Shown here: piece after piece, positions 57,080 to 64,000 of the stretch
Layout of the letters: every line of letters starts with the position of its first letter
Numbering within the stretch: position 1 is the first letter of the stretch
Source: Chitinophagales bacterium
GTDB lineage: Bacteria > Bacteroidota > Bacteroidia > Chitinophagales > UBA10324
NCBI GenBank assembly: GCA_013816805.1
Contig: JACDDS010000008.1
Location: 62,001-126,000 of the forward strand
Direction: 5' to 3'
DNA: 64,000 nucleotides
Made by a program: the position numbers and the translations under genes
Notes under the pieces: model-generated
What the model was told of the DNA's origin: nothing
What the model saw: the letters and a program-made list of their open reading frames with translations, nothing else
Database searches by the model: none

Positions 57080-58098
57080 AACTCAGGAGTTTCAGAATAA
57101 ATAACCTGCAACAGTGTTTGCCCGACAGCCTTTAGGGTATTTTTATCAATAATCTCCATATTATCTTTTTGGGTATGCCAATGGGGAGCAAAGCCGGTAG
57201 GTGAAAATTTATCGAGGTAAATAATGTCAACGGAAGGCGTTCCATTATTTTGATTTACATAGGAATGGTCATCGGTTACAGCATTTGCTCTGTCATTAAT
57301 AAAAAATTTTCCATATCCAAGAGATTGAGCAGTGTTCCATATTTTTTGTTCTATGGAGGGTGCCTTATCCATAGAGAACCCTTCCATTGGAAATACGGCA
57401 TTTCTTGCACCAACCATATCCAGTAAAACACCATAGTAAGCCCGGTAGTTAGCAACATGAGGATGAGCAGCCCAGTATTGAGTTCCAAGGGCATAAGCAT
57501 TTTCCTCATTGGCTTTTGTTTCTTCCGATAGCGGAGGTCCATAATCTTCCACATCAAAAAACGCGATATCAATACCTGCATAGGGTGTTTGCCTGCTCAT
57601 CAATCTTGCTATCTCCATTAAAACTGCTACACCGCTGCCACCGTCGTCGGCACCATCAAAAGATTTATTTTTAAGTATGCTGTCACGGTCACTCCATGGG
57701 CGCGTATCCCAATGAGCAAAAAGTAAAACGCGTTTGGGTACATCAGGATTAAAGGACGCAATAATGTTTTTACAGGGCATTTTCTGCTGGTTGTAAAGCG
57801 TTACTTCAACGTCCTGCACCATTACATTAGCCGTGTACTGCTTTACTTTTTCAGTGATCCACTGAGCGCATTTATTTTGTGCTGTGGTGCCCGGTATCCG
57901 AGGTCCGAAGGAAACCTGTTTTGCAATAAAAGCATATGCCGAATCGGCATTAAAATCAGGAACAGTGATATTCTTTATTGATGCCTCCTTTGTAGTATCC
58001 TGCTGTTGCAGGGGTGCTTTGGGATGATTGCAGGAAGCACAGGCTAACAAGAGGGTGATAACTGTGAATATCGGGAAGACAGATCTGCTGAAAGTCAT
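57076..58098 (-). CDS. M28-family lipoprotein, probable glutaminyl-peptide cyclotransferase
   Basis: 340 residues. Lipobox LLACASC gives a lipid-anchored Cys at 23. The M28 metal site is complete: His129-Trp-Asp131 (LLFAHWDTRP), Asp151 in DGADDGGSG, Glu184 in FFDVEDYG, Asp227 in LLDMVGA and His306/His308 in APHWHTQKD. The WDTRPWSD and DGGSGVAVLMEIAR pattern plus PHWHTQKDNMEIID is that of bacterial glutaminyl cyclases of the animal type, which turn N-terminal Gln into pyroglutamate. In T9SS-bearing species this enzyme commonly caps exported proteins that start with Gln after signal cleavage; many T9SS cargo signal peptides here end in SQ or AQ, which fits. Confidence 0.88.
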   Translation of the reverse strand: MTFSRSVFPIFTVITLLLACASCNHPKAPLQQQDTTKEASIKNITVPDFNADSAYAFIAKQVSFGPRIPGTTAQNKCAQWITEKVKQYTANVMVQDVEVTLYNQQKMPCKNIIASFNPDVPKRVLLFAHWDTRPWSDRDSILKNKSFDGADDGGSGVAVLMEIARLMSRQTPYAGIDIAFFDVEDYGPPLSEETKANEENAYALGTQYWAAHPHVANYRAYYGVLLDMVGARNAVFPMEGFSMDKAPSIEQKIWNTAQSLGYGKFFINDRANAVTDDHSYVNQNNGTPSVDIIYLDKFSPTGFAPHWHTQKDNMEIIDKNTLKAVGQTLLQVIYSETPEF

Positions 58099-58196
58099 TT
58101 AAAACAATGATTATTTAGCTGCGAGATAATACCTAAATATTATTTGTAATACTGAGTTTAACCCCAACTCATGAAATGAATTACCGTGCTACAGAT

Positions 58197-59474
58197 TTAA
58201 TAACGCACCCACTTTAACATTTCTTTCAAAGATGTTTTCTTCCCGTACATCAAAATGCCCGTTCGATAAATTTTTGCTGCAAGCCATACCATGAAAAAAA
58301 ATCCAAACGCAAGCAAGACCATGGAAGCTACAATTTGCCAGGCAGGTGGTTCAAAGGCCAGCCGTGCAGTCATAATCACAGGGGAAGTAAAAGGTATCAG
58401 TGAAGTAATAATGGCTAATTTGCTATTCGGCTGATTCATCACTGAGATTAAAATAAGAAAGGAGATGATGATAGGAAAGGTAGCAATGAACGTAAGGGAC
58501 TGATCACTTTCATCGCCGGCTGCTGCGCCAATTGCAGCAAAAACTGAGGCATACAAAAGGTATCCTCCTAAAAAGAAAAAAATAAACCCCGAAGCGATCA
58601 GAGCAAGCGGCAGTTTGCCGGCTTGTAAAACGATGTTGGCCATTTGAGGGATATTGCCCTGGGGCGCGGCTCCCGGAATATTAGAGACCTGGTTTAACTG
58701 ATGGAGATCATTCGAGTAATAGCCCGTTAGAACAGATTGAATAAGAGTTACCAGTACAATCCAGATAATAAATTGTGTTAAGCCAACGAAGCCAATACCG
58801 AGAATCTTGCCCATCATCAGCTGAAACGGTTTCACAGAGGAAATTATGACCTCAGCTATGCGGTTTGACTTTTCTTCCATTACTCCGCGCATCACCAGCG
58901 TGCCATATAGAATCAGCGTGATGTAAATCATAAAACCAAGTATATAACCTACAGCTGTTGCTATTCCGGTATCACCCAGCTGGTCGTTACTTTGAACTAC
59001 CTGCACTTCTGATTTATCAATATTTTCGAGGAGCTCAGGCGGAACATTCGCTTTTTCCAGGCGTAATTTTTTAAGCACGCCATTCATTTCGTCTGCTATT
59101 GCTCCCTCTGTGAGGAGGCCCAGCTGATTATGAGAATAATATTCGGCATTAGCAGGATGATCTATATTAAATTCCGCAGGGATATATAGTATTCCGGTAT
59201 AACCCTTTTCTTCATAATGTTTCTGCAAAGAATCGTTGGATTCGTTTAAATAGGAAAACTTTATTTTGTCATGATCATGCAGCTTTCCCGTAAAAATCTC
59301 AGACTTATCGAGCACTGCAATATTTTCCGTTTCCATGCTCACACTTGCCAGGTAAACTGGCAGAATGGTGAAGGACGCAAGAATAAGAGGTGCAAGTAAT
59401 GTGGTGATGATAAACACGCGCTTGCGTACCCTTGAAAGATATTCCCGCCGAATTATCAAAAGGATTTTATTCAT
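58197..59474 (-). CDS. ABC transporter permease (NatB/ABC-2 type)
   Basis: 425 residues. One N-terminal membrane helix (ITTLLAPLILASFTILPVYL) is followed by an extracytoplasmic domain of about 150 residues and then five or six helices (GYILGFMIYITLILYGTLVM, ILGIGFVGLTQFIIWIVLV, YLLYASVFAAIGAA). The conserved EEKSNRIAEVIISSVKPFQL segment is the ABC-2 family signature. It forms the membrane part of an exporter with the ATPase gene directly upstream, which overlaps it by 8 bp. The substrate is unknown; NatAB relatives move sodium or small molecules. Confidence 0.9.
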   Translation of the reverse strand: MNKILLIIRREYLSRVRKRVFIITTLLAPLILASFTILPVYLASVSMETENIAVLDKSEIFTGKLHDHDKIKFSYLNESNDSLQKHYEEKGYTGILYIPAEFNIDHPANAEYYSHNQLGLLTEGAIADEMNGVLKKLRLEKANVPPELLENIDKSEVQVVQSNDQLGDTGIATAVGYILGFMIYITLILYGTLVMRGVMEEKSNRIAEVIISSVKPFQLMMGKILGIGFVGLTQFIIWIVLVTLIQSVLTGYYSNDLHQLNQVSNIPGAAPQGNIPQMANIVLQAGKLPLALIASGFIFFFLGGYLLYASVFAAIGAAAGDESDQSLTFIATFPIIISFLILISVMNQPNSKLAIITSLIPFTSPVIMTARLAFEPPAWQIVASMVLLAFGFFFMVWLAAKIYRTGILMYGKKTSLKEMLKWVRY

Positions 59475-60372
59475 GGCTTTTTCCTTCTACCTGTTCAATA
59501 AAGATTTCATTTAATGTGGGAAGCAGTTCGTTAAAAGATACAACTTTAAGTGGCTGTTGCACGAGCGTGCTTAACAGGTCATTCGAGGAATAACCATTTT
59601 TTATTTTCACTACCATTTCATGATTTACCTGGCGCACAATTGGAAAGCACTCTGCATCCAGCTGCGGCGCTGTTCCTTCATAATGAATGCTGAACTCATT
59701 CTTTTTAAAGCGCTGGCGAATTTCCTTTACACTTCCTGAGAGAATAATCTTTCCTTTATTATAAAGCACTATGTTTTCGCAGATTTCCTCAACCTGTTCC
59801 ATCCTGTGTGTTGAAAAAATAATGGTAGCGCCTTTCTGCTTCAATTCATAAATGACCTCTTCGATTAATTTAGAGTTGATTGGGTCAAGGCCTGAAAAGG
59901 GCTCATCGAGAATAATTAGCTTTGGCTCATGAATGATGGTAGCAATAAACTGAATTTTTTGGGACATGCCTTTTGAAAGCTCTTCCACTTTTTTATTCCA
60001 CCAATCTTTAATGTCGAACTTATCCATCCATTCAAACACCTTCCGTTTTGCATCATGTCCGCTTAAGCCTTTAAGCTGTGCCAGGTAAACCAACTGCTCC
60101 CATACCTTCATCTTCTTATACAACCCTCTCTCTTCAGGCATATATCCCATTTCTGAAGAATGTGATTCCTTCAAAGGCTGGCCATCGAATAATATGCTGC
60201 CTGAGTCGGCTGCAAGAATAGTTGTAATGATGCGGATAGTAGTGGTCTTTCCGGCTCCATTTGGACCCAACATTCCAAAGATCGTTTGCCTTGCCACAGT
60301 AAAGTCTACTTCATCAAGCGCCCTTGTTGATCCATAGGTCTTTACTACCTTGTTCAGTTCAAGAAACGACAT
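59467..60372 (-). CDS. ABC transporter ATP-binding protein (NatA type)
   Basis: 301 residues. Walker A GPNGAGKTT (36-44), Q-loop GYMPEERGLYKKM, signature LSKGMSQKIQ, Walker B LIILDEPFSGLDPI and H-loop IIFSTHRMEQ are all intact. The C-terminal DUF4162-like domain (RQRFKKNEFSIHYEG onward) is typical of NatA/YhaQ-type exporters. It is coupled to the permease gene by an 8-bp overlap. A -7 box lies 21 bp upstream. Confidence 0.93.
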   Translation of the reverse strand: MSFLELNKVVKTYGSTRALDEVDFTVARQTIFGMLGPNGAGKTTTIRIITTILAADSGSILFDGQPLKESHSSEMGYMPEERGLYKKMKVWEQLVYLAQLKGLSGHDAKRKVFEWMDKFDIKDWWNKKVEELSKGMSQKIQFIATIIHEPKLIILDEPFSGLDPINSKLIEEVIYELKQKGATIIFSTHRMEQVEEICENIVLYNKGKIILSGSVKEIRQRFKKNEFSIHYEGTAPQLDAECFPIVRQVNHEMVVKIKNGYSSNDLLSTLVQQPLKVVSFNELLPTLNEIFIEQVEGKSHE

Positions 60373-60392
60373 CTTTTGAAAAATTAATTTGT

Positions 60393-60400
60393 CAAAGGTA
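60393..60400 (-). promoter_or_regulatory. -7 promoter box (TACCTTTG on minus strand) for the ABC exporter operon
   Basis: Exact TAnnTTTG match reading leftward, 21 bp before the start codon at 60372, implying a short leader. No -33 TTTG at normal spacing. Confidence 0.42.
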
Positions 60401-60521
60401 GAAAAGCCCGGCTAAGAAAAGGCGTCCTGTGTTGATAATGACTCGGCAGAAAGCTTATCCCGTTATAATACAAATGGAGCTCATCAATCCCGGTATAGAA
60501 GTACGTGATGGTACCAGACCA

Positions 60522-60686
60522 TCAATTTTTACCTGTGTCTTTGCTGTACTTTTCGCAGAGTGCCAGTTTAAAGTGCCACCGGAACCCAGCTGTGCTCCCG
60601 CTTATTGAACCATAAATTTCAATAAGATTTGGATCATGAATAGAAGAAGCATCAATCAGGCCACCGCTTTTAAGAAAATTTACTTC
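60522..60686 (-). pseudogene. Relic of a third arylsulfotransferase-like gene
   Basis: Read leftward, the frame gives EVNFLKSGGLIDASSIHDPN then LIEIYGSISG. This aligns over about 30 residues without gaps with the N-terminal domain of the intact paralogue at 60706-62823 (IILRNGSLLDAASIRNPSLV, QIHGSLSG) and less closely with that at 53063. The homology then stops, and an unrelated-looking text (SGGTLNWHSAKSTAKTQVKI in another frame) follows. No start codon or signal peptide remains. This relic and its flanks fill the 333-bp gap 60373-60705. Confidence 0.72.
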
Positions 60687-60705
60687 CTATTTTTAATATA
60701 GGTTG

Positions 60706-62823
60706 TTATTGCTTGATGAATTTTCGCAGATCGCGGCTTTTACCGTTATCTATTTCGACCTGGTATATTCCCTGAGGCCAATGATGAATATCAACCTGAA
60801 CTATTGAATGAGATGTACCGGAATAAATCTTTTTTGAATACACAATCATTCCAATGGTGTTGCTTATAGTAATCAGGTTTGCATCTGTATTTTTAATCTC
60901 TATATTCAGCTGAGTGGATGCGGGTACCGGATAAACAGATATCAGACTTTTACCAATCTGATCAATATATAAAGCAACCGGAGTGGTGAATGTATCCGTT
61001 ACAGAATAAGGAGAGCTTGCTGAGGCCGAATCAGAACAGATAGTAACTACCCGCCATTCGTAAGTGGTAGCAGGCACCAGGCCTGAAAGCAATACAGAAA
61101 AAGAATCTGCTGGAACTGACTGCCATTCGGCACTGCCCTTAGGACGATACTGTACCTGGTATGATATTGCACCCGACGCAGCACCCCAGCTAAGGAAGGT
61201 TTGAAGTGAGTCAGGAAATGATTGAAGAGTATATCCCGTAACCCTGCTGCATGGATCCCAAACATATTTATGAGCCCGATAGCTTTTTTGAGAAGTATCG
61301 TCAAAGCTCATCTCCCAGGTAATATTTCCATCCATGTCTACTTCAGTCATATCCGGTATGTCCTTTTTACTGTATACATCTCCCCAGCAAATGAAGGTAT
61401 TACCATTTGGAAGGCGTTGTACGCTACCCGATGCACGGCCATATACTTTGCTGGTATCAAAACCCTTTATGCTGTCAGGCCTTATAACATCCGGATGTTC
61501 ATAAAACCAAACGAGAGTAGCAATTTTATTTTTTTCATCTAAAGAGTATTCTTTTGCGCTGGAGCGCTGTTTAGGAAGATAGTCCCCATTATTATAAAGC
61601 GTAATGTTTCCATTGGCTATCCTGCGGATATCATGCTGATAGCTGAAGTGCTGTTTTATATTATCAATCTTAAAATCAAATTGGTTGTTTTCCCCTCCTA
61701 ACCGCCAGATAATATTGCCGGTGCTGGTATTTATTTTGGTGATCTCAGAAAAGTTCCGGCTAGAGAGCAGAATATTACCATCATAATCCCGCTCAATTGC
61801 ATTTGCATGTTCATAATCGACTATGCCATTTGTAAGCGATGTGTTCGAATCTGCATCCGTAACTTTAAAATAGTCAAAGCCATTCCATTGAAAGATTACA
61901 TTTTTAGCACTGTCGAGCTCCTGTATTACAGCACCTTTTAACAGAGCGTTTGGCTGACCACCCGGAACAATCTGGCTCAAGTCCATAATCCGGTCGTCCG
62001 TTCCAATTAAAAAAGTATGCTTATCGGAATAACGAACCATGTCGTGGGCATTCGTTACAAAACCAATGCATTCAAAAGAATCGACCTGGTTAAAATTGGA
62101 ATCGACTATAGCAAAATAGTTATTTATATAATCGTAATAGCTAAGATCACCATTGTAGTCTATCTTAAAATCATGACCTCTTAAACCAGCATCTTCAGCC
62201 CATACTACAGATCCATCATTGTTAATAATAGATGGATAATAGCTGCTGTCAGCAAGATCTTCTGACTGACTGCAATAAAAGAACTGGCCTTTTGCAGGAT
62301 TATTATTGGTAGTAATTTTAAAAGTGGGCATTGAATCCAGATCCCCTAAAATAGGGTTGTTTCCTCTAGGAGATGTGTATAAATTGTGGTCTTCCTTTAA
62401 AGCATTTAAATCGCTGAGTCGTATTCTTTCTTCCTCTTCGGGGGTGGGTTGGTTTCTTATCTGAAAAGAAAAAGCTATTCCTTTTATCTTAGAACCATCT
62501 TTTTTCTTCAGGCCATCATTAATAACCACATTTACTGTTTCGCCCCAGGCATAAGGATTATCTGATTTAATGATAAGTGTTTTGTATTCAGAGAGGATAG
62601 GTGTCCAGGTATGAAGGCCGCTTAGTGAACCATGAATCTGTACCAGAGACGGGTTGCGAATGGAGGCAGCATCCAGCAAAGAGCCATTACGAAGTATAAT
62701 CGTTTCATCAGGCAAATGATAAGTAGTTCCGGGCTTGGGAAACACGTATACAAATTGTGCCTGCGCCGTAAAAGCTGTGAGCCATACATACGCGCAAGTA
62801 ATAAGGGTAAAAAAAAATTTCAT
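60706..62823 (-). CDS. T9SS-sorted arylsulfotransferase (ASST)-like protein, paralogue of the 53063 gene
   Basis: 705 residues. Signal peptide (FFTLITCAYVWLTAFTAQAQ), N-terminal domain with GTTYHLPDETIILRNGSLLD, then the ASST propeller. Candidate catalytic His: VTNAHDMVRYSDKHTFL, VDYEHANAIERDYDGNILLS and FSYQHDIRRIANGNITLYNN. An FN3-like domain (LSWGAASGAISYQVQYRPKG) and the sorting domain (ISVYPVPASTQLNIEIKN, then WPQGIYQVEIDNG) follow. The domain order and key residues match the 53063 protein throughout, so the two arose by duplication. The gene is adjacent to a T9SS sulfatase on the same strand. Substrate and activity are unknown. Confidence 0.84.
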   Translation of the reverse strand: MKFFFTLITCAYVWLTAFTAQAQFVYVFPKPGTTYHLPDETIILRNGSLLDAASIRNPSLVQIHGSLSGLHTWTPILSEYKTLIIKSDNPYAWGETVNVVINDGLKKKDGSKIKGIAFSFQIRNQPTPEEEERIRLSDLNALKEDHNLYTSPRGNNPILGDLDSMPTFKITTNNNPAKGQFFYCSQSEDLADSSYYPSIINNDGSVVWAEDAGLRGHDFKIDYNGDLSYYDYINNYFAIVDSNFNQVDSFECIGFVTNAHDMVRYSDKHTFLIGTDDRIMDLSQIVPGGQPNALLKGAVIQELDSAKNVIFQWNGFDYFKVTDADSNTSLTNGIVDYEHANAIERDYDGNILLSSRNFSEITKINTSTGNIIWRLGGENNQFDFKIDNIKQHFSYQHDIRRIANGNITLYNNGDYLPKQRSSAKEYSLDEKNKIATLVWFYEHPDVIRPDSIKGFDTSKVYGRASGSVQRLPNGNTFICWGDVYSKKDIPDMTEVDMDGNITWEMSFDDTSQKSYRAHKYVWDPCSRVTGYTLQSFPDSLQTFLSWGAASGAISYQVQYRPKGSAEWQSVPADSFSVLLSGLVPATTYEWRVVTICSDSASASSPYSVTDTFTTPVALYIDQIGKSLISVYPVPASTQLNIEIKNTDANLITISNTIGMIVYSKKIYSGTSHSIVQVDIHHWPQGIYQVEIDNGKSRDLRKFIKQ

Positions 62824-63079
62824 GCTGAAAAAAATTCAAATGAATAAAGCAAGGAAGATAATTTTTTTAAGAATGGTTTTCACCTTTCATTGCAAATACA
62901 AAAAATAAAGCGTAAATCTTATAATTTATAATAAATATTCTTCGGGTGAGACTACGTCTTTTCAGGCGCAACTTTACGGCATAAAAGTGTAACCAAAAAA
63001 TAATTTTTAATAGTTGGTAAGAAAGATAAAAGGATGATTGATAATTGATAATTAACTTGTTACTTGTTAAAAGATAACT

Positions 63080-64000
63080 TCAATGTACTACCATCAGCTT
63101 GTGATATTCTATTTTATTCCGATACTGAATGGCAAATAAATAAAGTCCGTTAGGTACTAAACTCACATCAACCATCGATCGGGTTTTGCCTTTCTCAGGA
63201 ATCAGGCTTTCGTACAACACCAGTTGCCCGTCCGAAGCATAGACTGAAATATTCCCCGGAACATCAAATTTATTTAAATTAAAGATCACTTTATCTGAAG
63301 CGGGGTTAGGATAAAGCGGGCCATCAAGATCGGCATCGGGTTCATAAAATGCTACAGGTAAACTTTCTACCATATGGCAATCAAAGTAACCCGCCGGAAC
63401 GGTATCATTCAAAAGTGTCGTGAAGCTGTCCAGCTTATAGCGGTATTCATTTACTAATAATTGATAAGAGGGATTATTAATTTGGTTGGTGTCTTCCTTT
63501 GGATCCCGGGTTAAATCAAAAAATTCTTCGGCCGGGGCTGTACAGAAATAATGTATGTATTTATATTGCTTCGATCGCACTGCCCGAAAGTCAGGATAAT
63601 TCTCCAGGGTATCTTGTATGAGCTCAATGTAAAAAGCATCACGCTGCTGAATTCCATCGTACAGATCCTTCAAAGAAAAGCCTGGCATTCCAAAGGTGTC
63701 GGGAATATCTGCCGCAGCAAGTATAGTAGGCGCTATGTCCAGATTAGTAATCAACTGGCTGGAATCAATACTGCCGGGTGCAAACCACTGAGGATAGCGC
63801 ACATAAACAGGCACGCGAATAGATTCTTCCTGTGCAAGGTTCTTTGACTTCAGGGTGTGCTCTCCGAAAAAAAATCCATTGTCACTAACAAATAAAATTA
63901 ATGTATTATCAAGCTTGTCCATCGCCTGAAGCGTGTCGAGTAAGCGCCCGATTTCTCCATCTAACCCATATACTACTTCAAGGTATGCTTCCAGGTCTGT
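63080..64000 (-). CDS. T9SS-sorted sulfatase-family protein, C-terminal part (5' end outside window)
   Basis: The frame is open to the right edge; 307 residues are visible (an internal ATG at 63922 is not the true start). The sulfatase fold is clear: GRLLDTLQAMDKLDNTLILF, then VSDNGFFFGEHTLKSKNLAQ (metal Asp-Asn and His) and EESIRVPVYVRYP, TNLDIAPTILAAADI and FRAVRSKQYKYIHYF. The FGly motif CxPSR would lie in the missing part. It ends with a sorting domain (LYPNPASDKVIFNLNKF, then VPNGLYLFAIQYRNK). It would cleave sulfate esters outside the cell. It lies 256 bp upstream of the ASST-like gene on the same strand. Confidence 0.88.
   Translation of the reverse strand, partial: TDLEAYLEVVYGLDGEIGRLLDTLQAMDKLDNTLILFVSDNGFFFGEHTLKSKNLAQEESIRVPVYVRYPQWFAPGSIDSSQLITNLDIAPTILAAADIPDTFGMPGFSLKDLYDGIQQRDAFYIELIQDTLENYPDFRAVRSKQYKYIHYFCTAPAEEFFDLTRDPKEDTNQINNPSYQLLVNEYRYKLDSFTTLLNDTVPAGYFDCHMVESLPVAFYEPDADLDGPLYPNPASDKVIFNLNKFDVPGNISVYASDGQLVLYESLIPEKGKTRSMVDVSLVPNGLYLFAIQYRNKIEYHKLMVVH

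Noticed and set aside
62940-63000. Possible short repeat fragment between the ASST-like and sulfatase genes
   Set aside because: The text is GC-richer than its flanks but has no inverted or direct repeat within the window that would support an element.

Overview
The window is chromosomal DNA from a member of the Bacteroidota, most likely a Chitinophagia/Saprospiria-type bacterium. I infer this from the AT-rich base composition, at least eight exported proteins ending in type IX secretion (Por) C-terminal sorting domains, Bacteroidota-type promoters (-33 TTTG, -7 TAnnTTTG), the ileS-traR/dksA-lspA cluster and several families typical of the phylum. I saw no rRNA, tRNA, CRISPR array, phage or intact transposon. 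The genus cannot be told from this piece alone.

Layout. 1-5.4 kb: membrane glycosyltransferase, O-antigen ligase-like and GT2 genes, then a fructosamine-kinase-like and a LysE-type gene. 5.8-10.2 kb: two exported amidohydrolase-family proteins in tandem, most of whose modules have lost their metal ligands. 10.3-16 kb: a very large T9SS propeller/beta-helix protein broken by one frameshift, and a smaller T9SS protein. 16-16.8 kb: REP-like palindromes and a 105-bp tandem repeat. 16.8-20.3 kb: a divergent response regulator and PAS histidine kinase pair; the kinase carries the fused ends of a CheB-CheR-PAS protein whose two enzymatic domains are missing. 20.3-23.2 kb: an SBBP-repeat T9SS protein. 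23.3-33.6 kb: housekeeping and metabolic genes (trmB, an alkyltransferase-like gene, ridA, a degenerate 3-hydroxyacyl-CoA dehydrogenase, polysaccharide deacetylase, Ig-like lipoprotein, hydrolase, one-domain asparaginase, GT2 fusion, recR). 33.7-37.6 kb: T9SS BNR proteins and a deleted relic of one of them. 37.6-41.6 kb: nadD and a tetR-paaABCD phenylacetyl-CoA epoxidase operon with a visible operator. 41.8-46.7 kb: rimP-nusA-infB with a hairpin at the start of its leader. 47-48 kb: a dead methyltransferase gene. 48-52.8 kb: overlapping ileS-traR/dksA-lspA, where IleS has a GXHH version of the HIGH motif. 53-64 kb: two arylsulfotransferase-like T9SS paralogues, a relic of a third, an unknown helical protein, a glutaminyl-cyclase-like M28 lipoprotein, an ABC exporter and the end of a T9SS sulfatase.

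How it works together. The informational operons (rimP-nusA-infB, ileS-dksA-lspA, recR, trmB) are intact and compact. The accessory parts are dominated by surface or secreted T9SS cargo, and this is also where the decay is: one frameshift, two gene relics and one multiply broken gene. The observations most worth follow-up are the CheB/CheR-deleted sensor kinase, the GXHH-type IleS, the hairpin leader of rimP-nusA-infB, the TetR operator of the paa operon, and the sulfotransferase/sulfatase T9SS cluster with its relic. I did not find a clearly new multi-gene defence or mobile system.
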